Origin: Tolypothrix sp. NIES-4075
Lineage (GTDB): Bacteria; Cyanobacteriota; Cyanobacteriia; Cyanobacteriales; Nostocaceae
Length of the DNA stretch: 64,000 nt
Reading direction: 5' to 3'
NCBI RefSeq assembly: GCF_002218085.1
Contig: NZ_BDUC01000005.1
Location: 572,473-636,472, forward strand
Made by a program: the position numbers and the translations under genes. The first letter of the stretch is position 1. Every line of letters starts with the position of its first letter. The notes beneath the pieces were generated by a model. The model did not search any database, had not been told where the DNA came from, and saw nothing but the letters and a program-made list of their open reading frames with translations. Positions 16,078 to 24,667 of the stretch are shown in pieces.

Positions 16078-18459
16078 CTATTCAAAGCGCCGATGATTTT
16101 CTGACCAGCGCTTGAGGCTATAGCGATCGCCATTTTCAACGAGTAAAGCTAAAGATGTACCGTCTGAAATTTTGGCGATCGCTGTCAAAATTTGTTGAGA
16201 GTTTTTACTGAAGTCAGTATAAATTAGTTTACCATCATCTGACAAGATGAGGGTACGCGGGCGAGATAAATTTTTGTCTTCTGCCTTAATTTTAGGTGCT
16301 TCTTTATTCAAAGCTGCTATTGCGTCTGCTGAGATAGTCAGTACAGTTTCGGGTTTATTATTACCTGTCAAATCAATTTCTTGAATGGGCCAATAGCCTA
16401 ACTTTTGTCGCATTTGCTGCAAGTTAGGAATAGCACCAGCTGGCAGATTACCTGATTGTTGAAGCGATCGCCAAATAGTCGGTAATATTGTCTTTACTCG
16501 TTGTGGATCTTGTTGTTCCAATTGTTCAACAGTTATCGGGGATGGTTGCACCCATTCCAAAGCTGCGTTTGTCAAAGCTAAAGAATGCGGTTGCACAGCG
16601 AAATTGCTGCTTTGGGGAATTATCTGTCCAGCAGCCAACAGCCGCAAAACTCCATCTCGCAGTTGCACTGCTTTGATAGTAGCGGTAGTTGTTTGCTGTT
16701 CTCCATTTGCTAGCCAGACAACTATTTGAATTTCCGCATCGGAATTTATCCCCAAAGTTGACCAGAGAAACTTCTCTGGGGAAGTTTTCGGTAAGCTCAA
16801 AGTTCCAAAAGGCGAATTTAGCCAGCGTTTACCGTCATGAAATGCACTCACTTCCACTTGATACCATTGATTATTTACAGTCAAATCTGTTTTTGACAGT
16901 TGCAGCCACTCCGCAGAGTTAATAGAAGAAATTGGCTGTACCGAACCAATAATTCGGCTGGGGTGAGTAGAAGAAATCGGTGTCACCTCACCATTAAGTT
17001 GTCTCAACAAACTTTGAATATGCGTCAAATTATCTGTTGTGATTTTGGCTTCTTTCAACCAGAAATCTGCCCGATTTTGCCCTTGCCCAGCTGCTAAAAT
17101 CAAAGCTGCCCAAGCTTGCACCTCTGGTCTATTAGGATTAACTTGCAAAGCTGCTTTGGTGCGATTCCACAACCGTCCTTCATCAGCTTTCAATAAAATA
17201 GCAATTTCTTGGGCATTTTCTGGCGATGCCTCAAACACTTGTAAAGCTTTTTCCCAGCGACCATCAATCAAATCTGCTAACACTTGTTGACTGGGAGAAG
17301 CCCAACTTTTATCAGCTTGAATTTTCGTAAGTTGAGAATGCAAGCGAATCAAATCAATTTGCGCTTGCGCTGCCGCCGGCATTTTTTCTTTTTGCTGTTT
17401 CTTAATAAATTGTAACCATTCAAAAGCTGGTGTCCAAAGACCGCTGCGGGCAATTGACACAGCATCCTGATAAGCTGAATTGTTTAGTTCCGGAGGTTTA
17501 AGAGAAATTTCTTCTAGTTGAATGGGGTCGAGAAAAGACTTTGCTGGTTGAACTTGGTAAACTCGTAATTGCGGTTCTAAACCGACTGTTTGATCGACAA
17601 TTAACTCTTTTGTACCATTATTAGTAACCTGCTGCCATTTGGGTAATTGTCCGTTAGGACTTGTCCAAGACAACATCAGTTGTAAGTTGCTGCGTTCTGG
17701 ATTGTAATGCAGAATGTGACCGTAAGCGATCGCATTCGTTCCTTCAATGCGCTGTCCTTTGCAATAAAACCAAACCCCAGATGATGTATTGCCTTCAAAG
17801 CGTTTCACTTCACTTAAAGGTAAAGAAATACTAGAACCTTGATTTTCCGATGTTGCATCAACTAAAGGGGCAATTACAAAAGATTCTTCCGGTCCAGTTA
17901 TAGGTAATTGAGTTGCTAAATGATAGTATTTTTTTGTCGCTGATTGTGTCTCTGTATCTTGTGAAAGTTGATAAACTCTGAGTTCAACAATGTATTTACA
18001 ATCTGATTGACAATTTGCCCGTTGCTTGTAAATTGGCAGTAAAAAATAATTTTCTGCATCACCATCAAAAGGTAAAATTTCCCCGGCTATTTGTCCCTGG
18101 TTTTTCAGATTTACTTTAATCTGTGAAAGAGTTTGCGGGTGTTCTTGTTGGCTAGAGATTTTTGCCCATTCTGGTAAAACATTATTCAACCAGCTTAATT
18201 TTTCGGGATTGAGTATCAAAATAAGGCTAATCCAAACAAAAAGCGCAATTAAAGCAGCACTACCCGACAAAATCCCCACAGCTAACATTGACGATAGCCA
18301 ACTTTCCTTTTTTACAGAAGTTTCCAGCGGTTTCGTTTCTCGTCGCACAGATTTAATCGGCTTTTTCGGCGTTTTTTTGACAATGCGTTTCATCGCATCT
18401 GCACCTTGCATATTAGGTTTAGAAGGTTTTGGTGTCAGCTTTTGCGTGTGGTTTGCCAT
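16078..18459 (-). CDS. Large membrane-anchored conserved hypothetical protein
   Basis: 793 residues. The first 55 residues are strongly basic (MKRIVKKTPKKPIKSVRRETK), followed by one membrane helix at about 58-85 (MLAVGILSGSAALIALFVWISLILIL), so the long C-terminal part should face the periplasm or thylakoid lumen. That part has beta-rich stretches at about 120-330, an alpha-helical region at about 335-500 resembling tetratricopeptide-type helix pairs (SIARSGLWTPAFEWLQFIKK, QVLADLIDGRWEKALQVFEA), and a C-terminal region near 660-790 with NNKPETVLTISADAIAALN and TLILSDDGKLIYTDF, reminiscent of propeller or repeat proteins. No catalytic motif is recognised. It is typical of cyanobacterial conserved hypotheticals. 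It stands alone and is divergent from the porin gene. Confidence 0.8.
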   Translation of the reverse strand: MANHTQKLTPKPSKPNMQGADAMKRIVKKTPKKPIKSVRRETKPLETSVKKESWLSSMLAVGILSGSAALIALFVWISLILILNPEKLSWLNNVLPEWAKISSQQEHPQTLSQIKVNLKNQGQIAGEILPFDGDAENYFLLPIYKQRANCQSDCKYIVELRVYQLSQDTETQSATKKYYHLATQLPITGPEESFVIAPLVDATSENQGSSISLPLSEVKRFEGNTSSGVWFYCKGQRIEGTNAIAYGHILHYNPERSNLQLMLSWTSPNGQLPKWQQVTNNGTKELIVDQTVGLEPQLRVYQVQPAKSFLDPIQLEEISLKPPELNNSAYQDAVSIARSGLWTPAFEWLQFIKKQQKEKMPAAAQAQIDLIRLHSQLTKIQADKSWASPSQQVLADLIDGRWEKALQVFEASPENAQEIAILLKADEGRLWNRTKAALQVNPNRPEVQAWAALILAAGQGQNRADFWLKEAKITTDNLTHIQSLLRQLNGEVTPISSTHPSRIIGSVQPISSINSAEWLQLSKTDLTVNNQWYQVEVSAFHDGKRWLNSPFGTLSLPKTSPEKFLWSTLGINSDAEIQIVVWLANGEQQTTTATIKAVQLRDGVLRLLAAGQIIPQSSNFAVQPHSLALTNAALEWVQPSPITVEQLEQQDPQRVKTILPTIWRSLQQSGNLPAGAIPNLQQMRQKLGYWPIQEIDLTGNNKPETVLTISADAIAALNKEAPKIKAEDKNLSRPRTLILSDDGKLIYTDFSKNSQQILTAIAKISDGTSLALLVENGDRYSLKRWSENHRRFE

Positions 18460-18623
18460 GTTCGTTCAGTAAATGCAATCGGTATTTCTGCCAAGTATTT
18501 TTCCTTTTATACTCGTCTTTATTTGAATTTGCCCATAAATTTATTAGTCTGATTTTGGAGAAGTTCAGTAAATTTCCTCATGTCAAAACCAGAAACTTTT
18601 GAATACACTCACCCCTTGAGTGT

Positions 18624-20366
18624 GTGTGTGTAGAGTGTAAAAAGTTGACAGATAAACTGCTTCGCAATCAAAGTAAAGCCTTAATTTTCGCATTGTTATT
18701 ACTTGCGGGAATTTACGGATTTACACAAAAAGCGATGTCTCAAGTGGATAGGAGACTCTTTGGAGAGGGGGCAGGGGGCAGGGGGAGTTTGTATCGGGAG
18801 CATCCCCCCCTCCCCCTCTCCCCCCCTCTCCCCATTCCCCCCTCCCCCGAAAACGACGATCCGATGGCGCAAGTCACATCCGTATCTCAACTTAAAGACG
18901 TACAACTTACAGATTGGGCATTTCAAGCGTTGCAGTCTTTAGTTGAACGCTATGGTTGCATAGCAGGTTATCCAAACGAAACTTATCGAGGTAGCCGCGC
19001 TTTAACTCGATATGAATTTGCTGCCGGTTTGAATGCTTGTTTAGATAAAGTCAATGAATTAATTGCTACCGCCACCAGTGATTTAGTCAGCCGCGAAGAT
19101 TTAGCAACTTTGCAAAAATTACAGTCACAATTTGCCCCGGAATTAGCAACGCTACGCAATCGAGTTGATAATTTAGAAGCCCGCGCAACTCAAATAGAAA
19201 CTAACCAATTTTCTACAACAACAAAACTCAGCGGTATCACGATAGTTGGTATTCAAGGAAGAAGTCGCAATCATGCTGATGTTGCTCCCAGAGATGGCAA
19301 AAAAGACACAGAAGATGCGGGTAGAAACATTAATGTTATTTCCTTATCACAGTTATATTTAACTACCCAATTTGACCCCCGCAGCTACTTGGTAACAGGT
19401 ATTTTAGCCGCTGACGGTTCCACTGCACCCAGATTTAGCAACGATGTTGTACTTGGTTACGAATATCCTACAAATAACAGCTTAATATTAACTGACCTTC
19501 ATTATCATCGATTGATTACTGACAACTTGGCGGTGATGATAGGAACAGCATATGTAAATATGACCAATGCATTTAGAGGTCCAAACCGAGTAGAAAACGC
19601 TGCCACAGGACCCCTATCTTATTTTGCTCAACGCAACCCAATTTTAAATATGGGTTTCGGTCAAGCTGGTATAGCTTTTGATTGGCAATTTGCCAAACGC
19701 GCTAGTTTGCAAGCATTATATTCTAGTTATAGTCCGGCAAATCCCGGTAAACGCAACGGTTTATTTGACGGAAACACAACTACAGGTGTGCAATTGTTAG
19801 TGACACCAACTGATGCTTTTGATGTCAGTTTATATTACGTTAATAATTATTCTTCAAATGGTTGTTTGCTGACATTCGTCGGGGATGAATGTTTAACTGC
19901 GGTTAATAGCACAGGTAAATCAGAACCATTACAAACTAATGCTGTTGGTGCTACTGTCAATTGGCAAATTTCTTCCCGTCTTACTTTAGGTGCTTGGGGC
20001 GGTTATACTAATTCTTATATTCCTGGGCGATCGGGAAATGTCGAAACCACAAATTACATGGTGTATTTGAATTTGCCTGATTTATTTCACAAAGGCAATT
20101 TGGGCGGAATTTATATCGGACAACCTCCAAAAATTACCAGTAGCGACTTACCTGTAGGAAACAATGTCCCAGACTTTTTAAATACAGGTTTAGGACGCAG
20201 AGGTGGACAACCAGGAACCACCACTCAAATCGAAGCTTTTTATCGCTTCCAGCTAACAGATAACATCACCATCACACCAGGTATTATTCATATCCTAGAA
20301 CCTGGTCATACACCAAATAGCGACCCAATTACCATCGGCATTTTGCGTAGTAGCTTCACATTTTAG
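18624..20366 (+). CDS. SLH-domain/OprB-type outer-membrane porin with repeat-derived insert
   Basis: 580 residues. Order: signal peptide (hydrophobic ALIFALLLLAGIYGF), a repeat-derived linker, one SLH domain at about residues 88-145 (LKDVQLTDWAFQALQSLVERYGCIAGYPN, shown in part), a coiled coil at about 150-190, and a C-terminal beta-barrel with the OprB/iron-uptake-porin pattern to the final aromatic SSFTF. Such porins are major cyanobacterial outer-membrane proteins; some pass inorganic ions such as iron. The start is uncertain: GTG at 18624 or TTG at 18645, with no ATG before residue 38. Residues about 46-76 (LFGEGAGGRGSLYREH, PPLPLSPPLP) are encoded by the same G/C-rich repeat found between genes elsewhere, an unusual in-frame invasion. 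Confidence 0.88.
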   Translation: MCVECKKLTDKLLRNQSKALIFALLLLAGIYGFTQKAMSQVDRRLFGEGAGGRGSLYREHPPLPLSPPLPIPPSPENDDPMAQVTSVSQLKDVQLTDWAFQALQSLVERYGCIAGYPNETYRGSRALTRYEFAAGLNACLDKVNELIATATSDLVSREDLATLQKLQSQFAPELATLRNRVDNLEARATQIETNQFSTTTKLSGITIVGIQGRSRNHADVAPRDGKKDTEDAGRNINVISLSQLYLTTQFDPRSYLVTGILAADGSTAPRFSNDVVLGYEYPTNNSLILTDLHYHRLITDNLAVMIGTAYVNMTNAFRGPNRVENAATGPLSYFAQRNPILNMGFGQAGIAFDWQFAKRASLQALYSSYSPANPGKRNGLFDGNTTTGVQLLVTPTDAFDVSLYYVNNYSSNGCLLTFVGDECLTAVNSTGKSEPLQTNAVGATVNWQISSRLTLGAWGGYTNSYIPGRSGNVETTNYMVYLNLPDLFHKGNLGGIYIGQPPKITSSDLPVGNNVPDFLNTGLGRRGGQPGTTTQIEAFYRFQLTDNITITPGIIHILEPGHTPNSDPITIGILRSSFTF

Positions 20367-20412
20367 TAGTAAGCACTTTAGTGCTTATTTTAAGCACTGA
20401 AGTGCTTACTAC
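20366..20412. repeat. Double-hairpin palindromic repeat after the porin gene
   Basis: Outer arms GTAGTAAG and CTTACTAC enclose two hairpins with self-complementary cores, GCACTTTAGTGC and GCACTGAAGTGC. It abuts the porin stop codon and may serve as a transcript end. Same architecture as 50547-50601 and 54608-54652. Confidence 0.75.
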
Positions 20413-20762
20413 AAACTTACAAATAATCAATTTATTTCTACCCATACACTTGATAAATACTTTATATAAATTATTATATATTTGATAAAGTCTGCGAATT
20501 AATACTTGATTATCTAAAAATCTACACAAAAATAAAATTACGTACAATTTCTCTATTCTCAAACATACAGTTTAAAGTAAATTATTGATAGTTGCGCTGA
20601 AACATTCTGTTGCAAAACGTATCTTTTCATGATGCATCTATTAGCTTAACAGGCTAAGACTTTCCAATTAAATTATTGCTTAACAACGCAATAATTCATT
20701 TGACAAAGAAGAAAAAACACTCTTCTCATCTTAAATAAGTTTAAAAAATCTTAGCAATTAGC
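20413..20762. other. AT-rich gene-free stretch
   Basis: About 350 bp with no credible frame. It presumably holds the promoter of the small secreted protein at 20763. I see no clear sigma-70 boxes or structured RNA. Confidence 0.5.
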
Positions 20763-21065
20763 ATGAATCAATATATCCGTAATCTGCTAGCGCTTGCTTT
20801 AGTAGCCAATTCCGCTTGGCTTGTTACTCCATGCAAAGCGCAAACTCCAGTAAAATCAAAGAGCGAAAATCCTAATAATATTATTCCTGTATCTTCTCAA
20901 TCACCTACCGGAGATACAAATACATCAACTATATCTAGTAATTCGGCTAATCCTACTAATAATAAACCAATTGCTTCTTCTAGCAACGCCATACCTGCAA
21001 CTAAATCTAATCCGCGTATTCCAATATCCAGCAGAGTTTTTGCCACACCTTCAATGGAACAGTAA
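20763..21065 (+). CDS. Small secreted Ser/Thr/Asn-rich protein, function unknown
   Basis: 100 residues. The N-terminus MNQYIRNLLALALVANSAWL continues to CKAQ, a Sec signal peptide with likely cleavage after KAQ near residue 27. The mature part (about 70 residues) is low in complexity and rich in Ser, Thr, Asn and Pro (SSNSANPTNNKPIASSSN), so it is probably disordered. No domain is recognised. The signal peptide argues that it is a real gene; the rest is not conserved-looking. A long heptamer array follows the stop codon. Confidence 0.6.
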   Translation: MNQYIRNLLALALVANSAWLVTPCKAQTPVKSKSENPNNIIPVSSQSPTGDTNTSTISSNSANPTNNKPIASSSNAIPATKSNPRIPISSRVFATPSMEQ

Positions 21066-21073
21066 TACAATTT

Positions 21074-21248
21074 GGGATTGGTAATTGGTAATTGGTAATT
21101 GGTAGTTGGTAGTTGGTAATTGGTAATTGGTAGTTGGTAATTGGTAGTTGGTAATTGGGAACATTGATTTTCCCCATTCCCCATTCTCCATTACCCATTC
21201 CCCTCTCCCCATTACCCATTACCCATTACCCATTACCTATTACCCATT
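21074..21248. repeat. Long heptameric tandem repeat array
   Basis: At least twelve GGTAATT/GGTAGTT units (21079-21160) are followed by opposed ATTCCCC/ATTACCC units (21172-21248), which could fold back on the first block. It separates convergent genes and touches the 3' end of the glycosyltransferase gene at 21240. Confidence 0.85.
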
Positions 21249-22463
21249 ACTCCCAAGACAAACTTGCTCATAGCGTTTACCGGCACTTTCCCAAGTGAAT
21301 TGAGTTTCTACTAGTAGTCTTGCGTTGCGAGATAATTCCTCTCGCAGTTGTGGACTATCAAATAGTTGACTAATAGCGGTGACGTATTCTGCTGGGTTAT
21401 TTGCTCGTAATGCGCGTAATGGTACACTGGCATCATCTACGGACAGCCCTTCTAAACCGCGATCGCTTGCGACTATCGGCACACCTGCTGCCATTGCTTC
21501 TAAAGTTTTATTTTTAATGCCAAACCCTGTCCGCATCGACACAACGCAGACTGTGGCTTTATGTAAGTATTCTACCATCGAAGGCACGCGCCCAGTAACA
21601 GTAATTCCTGGTTTATCCTTCAGTGCTAAAACTTCTGCTGTCGGACGAGAACCGACAATATCAAAAGTTGTATTTGGGTAACGTTTTTGAATTTCTGGCA
21701 AAACTTCGTTACTAAAAAAGCAAACAGCATCAATGTTTGCTAAGTTATCCATTGCACCAATAAAAATTAAGCGCTGTCCCCCCGGATCGGTGATGCGGTT
21801 GGGGAAAGAAACTAAATCTACACCGTTAGGAATAACTGTAATTTTAGTATTCGGCGCAAATTCTTGCAGTTGAATTTTATCTTCTTCGGTTGTTGCTACA
21901 ATTACCGAAAATTTAGAACAGTAATTTTGTTCATAACGACGCAAAAGCGGTAAATTAATTTTATCTCTGAGTTTATTTTCAGAAATGCCATTTTCTAATT
22001 GATTAAGACAAGTGCCGTAAACAGAACTATGAACATCAACTAAAGTCCGTACCTGTTTCTGGAAATGAGGACGAATATAGATTTCATTAACGCTATGTTC
22101 GCAGGTAATTACATCACATTTCCCTGCTTGTACAAAGTTATCAATCCAGTTTTGCATCTCAACTGAGTAGCGGTTTAAGACGCTTGGTGGTGTCCCTTGA
22201 TTTATAAATGTGCTGAAACGCTGGATTTTTTTTAGTATACCTGTGGCGGTGCCAGAATCGGCAGGGCGGTCAAAAACGACGAGATTATCGACACAATCCC
22301 GCAATCCGGCTATTTCTGCATCTGTGACATAGCGATCGCGTTGCGTCACTAAAGTAATAGCATGACGTTGACTGAGATACTTGAGTAAATTAAAGGTTCT
22401 TACCTGGGTTCCCCCTTGTGTTGGTGGATAGGGAAATGTCGAAGATAGCATTAAGATGTTCAT
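21240..22463 (-). CDS. Glycosyltransferase family 4 protein
   Basis: 407 residues from the ATG at 22463 (MNILMLSSTFPYPPTQGG); the longer frame to 22514 adds an unlikely 17 residues. GT-B fold: the N-terminal acceptor domain starts with the typical glycine-rich turn PPTQGGTQVRTFNLL, and the C-terminal donor domain has LIFIGAMDNLANIDAV and the E-x7-E region GIKNKTLEAMAAGVPIVASDRG. It transfers sugar from a nucleotide-sugar to an unknown acceptor, probably for an envelope polysaccharide. It is divergent from the GT2 gene at 22653, with about 190 bp between them, so the two may serve the same glycan. The final residues run into heptamer repeat. Confidence 0.9.
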   Translation of the reverse strand: MNILMLSSTFPYPPTQGGTQVRTFNLLKYLSQRHAITLVTQRDRYVTDAEIAGLRDCVDNLVVFDRPADSGTATGILKKIQRFSTFINQGTPPSVLNRYSVEMQNWIDNFVQAGKCDVITCEHSVNEIYIRPHFQKQVRTLVDVHSSVYGTCLNQLENGISENKLRDKINLPLLRRYEQNYCSKFSVIVATTEEDKIQLQEFAPNTKITVIPNGVDLVSFPNRITDPGGQRLIFIGAMDNLANIDAVCFFSNEVLPEIQKRYPNTTFDIVGSRPTAEVLALKDKPGITVTGRVPSMVEYLHKATVCVVSMRTGFGIKNKTLEAMAAGVPIVASDRGLEGLSVDDASVPLRALRANNPAEYVTAISQLFDSPQLREELSRNARLLVETQFTWESAGKRYEQVCLGSNG

Positions 22464-22652
22464 ACAGTTAATTATCTGGGAATAATACCAAGTACACGGA
22501 TGATATATATACAATGACCATTATCAATAGTTTATGTCATCAGAATTATACCGATATAATTGTTGTCAGCTATTTCTAATCTAAAGAAAATACTGAGGAA
22601 AGCAAATTAAAAATCAGTATTTATACTGTAGTCAATATTAGTTTTATCAAAC

Positions 22653-23600
22653 ATGCCTAAAGTTACTGTTTCCATTCCCACTTTTAATCGAGTTAATTTA
22701 CTGCCTTTCGCTATTGAAAGTGTACTCAAGCAGTCTTATGAAGACTTTGAATTAATTATCTGTGATGACGGTTCTGTTGATAGCACACCTGAGTTGATGT
22801 CACAGTATACAGATAGCCGGATTAAATATATTCGTCATCCGCAAAATATTGGTAAAAGCAATAATATGCGCTCTGGCTTTGAAGCTGCAACAGGCGAATA
22901 TTTTATGAAATTTGATGATGATGATCGACTAAATCCAGATTTTTTAGCGCGTACTGTCGCAATTCTTGATAAAGATTCTAGTATTAGTTTTGTTGGTACC
23001 GATCACTGGATAATTGATATTAATAATGTCCGGGATGAAGCGAAAACTCAAGAAAATTCTCGTTTCTGGGGAAGAAAAAGTTTATCAGAGGGTGTTGTCG
23101 ATAATTTGTTGGAAGTTGTGTTTGTTAAACAAAGCTTTCAAATAGGTGCAAGTTTATTTCGTCGCCAAATTTTGCAAGAACTGGGATATATGCAGCCCAA
23201 TATGCAAAACTGTGAGGATAATGATTTATTTGTGCGGTTAGCTTTGGCTGGTAAAAAGGGTTATTATTTACCAGAATTATTGATGGAATATCGGGTTCAC
23301 GCCGAACAGCAAGGTATTAATCGAGGAATTCGTTATTTAACTGATAAAATAGAATATTTGGAAAATTATAAATTTGATTCCGATAAGTTGGATAAAATTA
23401 GACAAAATCGACTTGCTGAAACGCAGTTATTGTTAGGTTTGCGGTTAATTGAAACAGGTGAAACGCAAAAAGGAAGAAAGTTAGTTTTAGCAGGAAAGTC
23501 TTTTTCAACTGCTAAAGCTTGGACTGGGTTAGGGTTGTCTATGTTGCCGGTTGGGTTGCGGAGTAAGGCTTTTGAGTTGGTGCGGAATGTGCGGCGATGA
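22653..23600 (+). CDS. Glycosyltransferase family 2 protein
   Basis: 315 residues. GT-A fold: MPKVTVSIPTFNRVNLL at the start, the nucleotide-binding CDDGSVDSTPELM, and the metal-binding acidic motif MKFDDDDRLNPDFL. The acceptor-side block NCEDNDLFVRLALAGKKGYYLP supplies the likely catalytic base (ED). The C-terminal 80 residues are helical, with no transmembrane segment of the polymerase type. It is divergent from a GT4 gene; together they suggest assembly of a cell-surface or secreted polysaccharide. Substrates cannot be told. Confidence 0.92.
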   Translation: MPKVTVSIPTFNRVNLLPFAIESVLKQSYEDFELIICDDGSVDSTPELMSQYTDSRIKYIRHPQNIGKSNNMRSGFEAATGEYFMKFDDDDRLNPDFLARTVAILDKDSSISFVGTDHWIIDINNVRDEAKTQENSRFWGRKSLSEGVVDNLLEVVFVKQSFQIGASLFRRQILQELGYMQPNMQNCEDNDLFVRLALAGKKGYYLPELLMEYRVHAEQQGINRGIRYLTDKIEYLENYKFDSDKLDKIRQNRLAETQLLLGLRLIETGETQKGRKLVLAGKSFSTAKAWTGLGLSMLPVGLRSKAFELVRNVRR

Positions 23601-23766
23601 TGCGATCGCGCACTCGTAGCAGCATGAAGTAGGGTAGAAAAAACTACCTGATTTGCGATAGCTTGATGCCGATTCGCACTAATTCTAGCTAGGATAAAAA
23701 GGATGTGTAAATTGTTGCGCTTCTAGCTAGAGTAGTGCAAATTCAAATACAGGCAAGATTACCCGC

Positions 23767-24612
23767 ATGGAAACGAATGAGTTAAAGTTTTTACTCAAGT
23801 TGTTGGGATGTGCCGATTATCGGTCAAGCCTAAGTGCCAACATCTTTAGTAGTTTTAAAGGTAAAGACAAAATTTGTCGAGATTTAGGCGAACAGGAATT
23901 AGTAGATTATTCCCGCGAGATTGCCGCAGTCAAGATTTTACCACCAGGTAAAGCTTTACTGCAAGAGCCGACAAAAGTGGCGATCGCAGACAAAGACCTC
24001 AAGGTGTTGGAGAAGATAAGTAAAGCTTCCGGAAAAATCACCCCCAGCGAAATCACCTCACCCAAAGCTGCTGAACGAGATGCCATATTGAAAAGTTTAA
24101 GCGATCGCGGATTAATTGAAGCTGAACTCAAAATCAAAAAGAGTAAAGCTGAGGTTTGGCTGACTGAACGCGGAATTGAATATTTGCGGGATGATTACAG
24201 TCCTAACAAAGGTTCTAACCCTGCCATCAGCTTAGACGAACTGAGTAATTATCTGCGCTTTATGCGGAAAACCCGCGATAAACCAGAACCACTATCTACT
24301 CCAGCACCTATCAGTGTAGAGTCTGCTGCTGTAACAATTATTAATCTCACTGACGAAGAAATTTTACAAAGTATCCGGAAGTTAGATCGGGAACTGGGTA
24401 CTGACAATTATTTGCCAATATTTCATTTGCGGCAAAAGTTACAACCTCCGCTTTCACGGGAAGAATTAGATAAAGCGCTTTATCGTCTAGAAGAAAGCGA
24501 CCAAATTGAATTAAGTAAGTTGGCAGAACCAGGTGATTATACTCCTGAACAAGTTGAAGCGGGAATTCCCCAAATCAGCGGTGGTTCGTTGTTTTTCATT
24601 ACAACAATCTAA
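23767..24612 (+). CDS. Winged-helix protein, first gene of a nuclease/FtsK operon
   Basis: 281 residues, no named family recognised. Residues about 77-140 look like a winged helix (LKVLEKISKASGKITPSEIT, then AAERDAILKSLSDRGLIEAE and EVWLTERGIEYL). Residues about 195-281 look like a second one (YLPIFHLRQKLQPPLSREEL, DKALYRLEESDQIELSKL, then a GGSLFFITTI strand). The N-terminal 70 residues are unassigned. Two DNA-binding-type domains and no enzyme motif suggest an adaptor or recognition subunit. It lies 55 bp before the ATPase gene and clearly belongs to the same transcript as the ATPase and the nuclease-FtsK fusion. Function inferred only from context. Confidence 0.75.
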   Translation: METNELKFLLKLLGCADYRSSLSANIFSSFKGKDKICRDLGEQELVDYSREIAAVKILPPGKALLQEPTKVAIADKDLKVLEKISKASGKITPSEITSPKAAERDAILKSLSDRGLIEAELKIKKSKAEVWLTERGIEYLRDDYSPNKGSNPAISLDELSNYLRFMRKTRDKPEPLSTPAPISVESAAVTIINLTDEEILQSIRKLDRELGTDNYLPIFHLRQKLQPPLSREELDKALYRLEESDQIELSKLAEPGDYTPEQVEAGIPQISGGSLFFITTI

Positions 24613-24667
24613 CGATTTACATCTAAATTACGAGCAAGTAACTTTGATTTTTCGCAGGTACTTAAGC

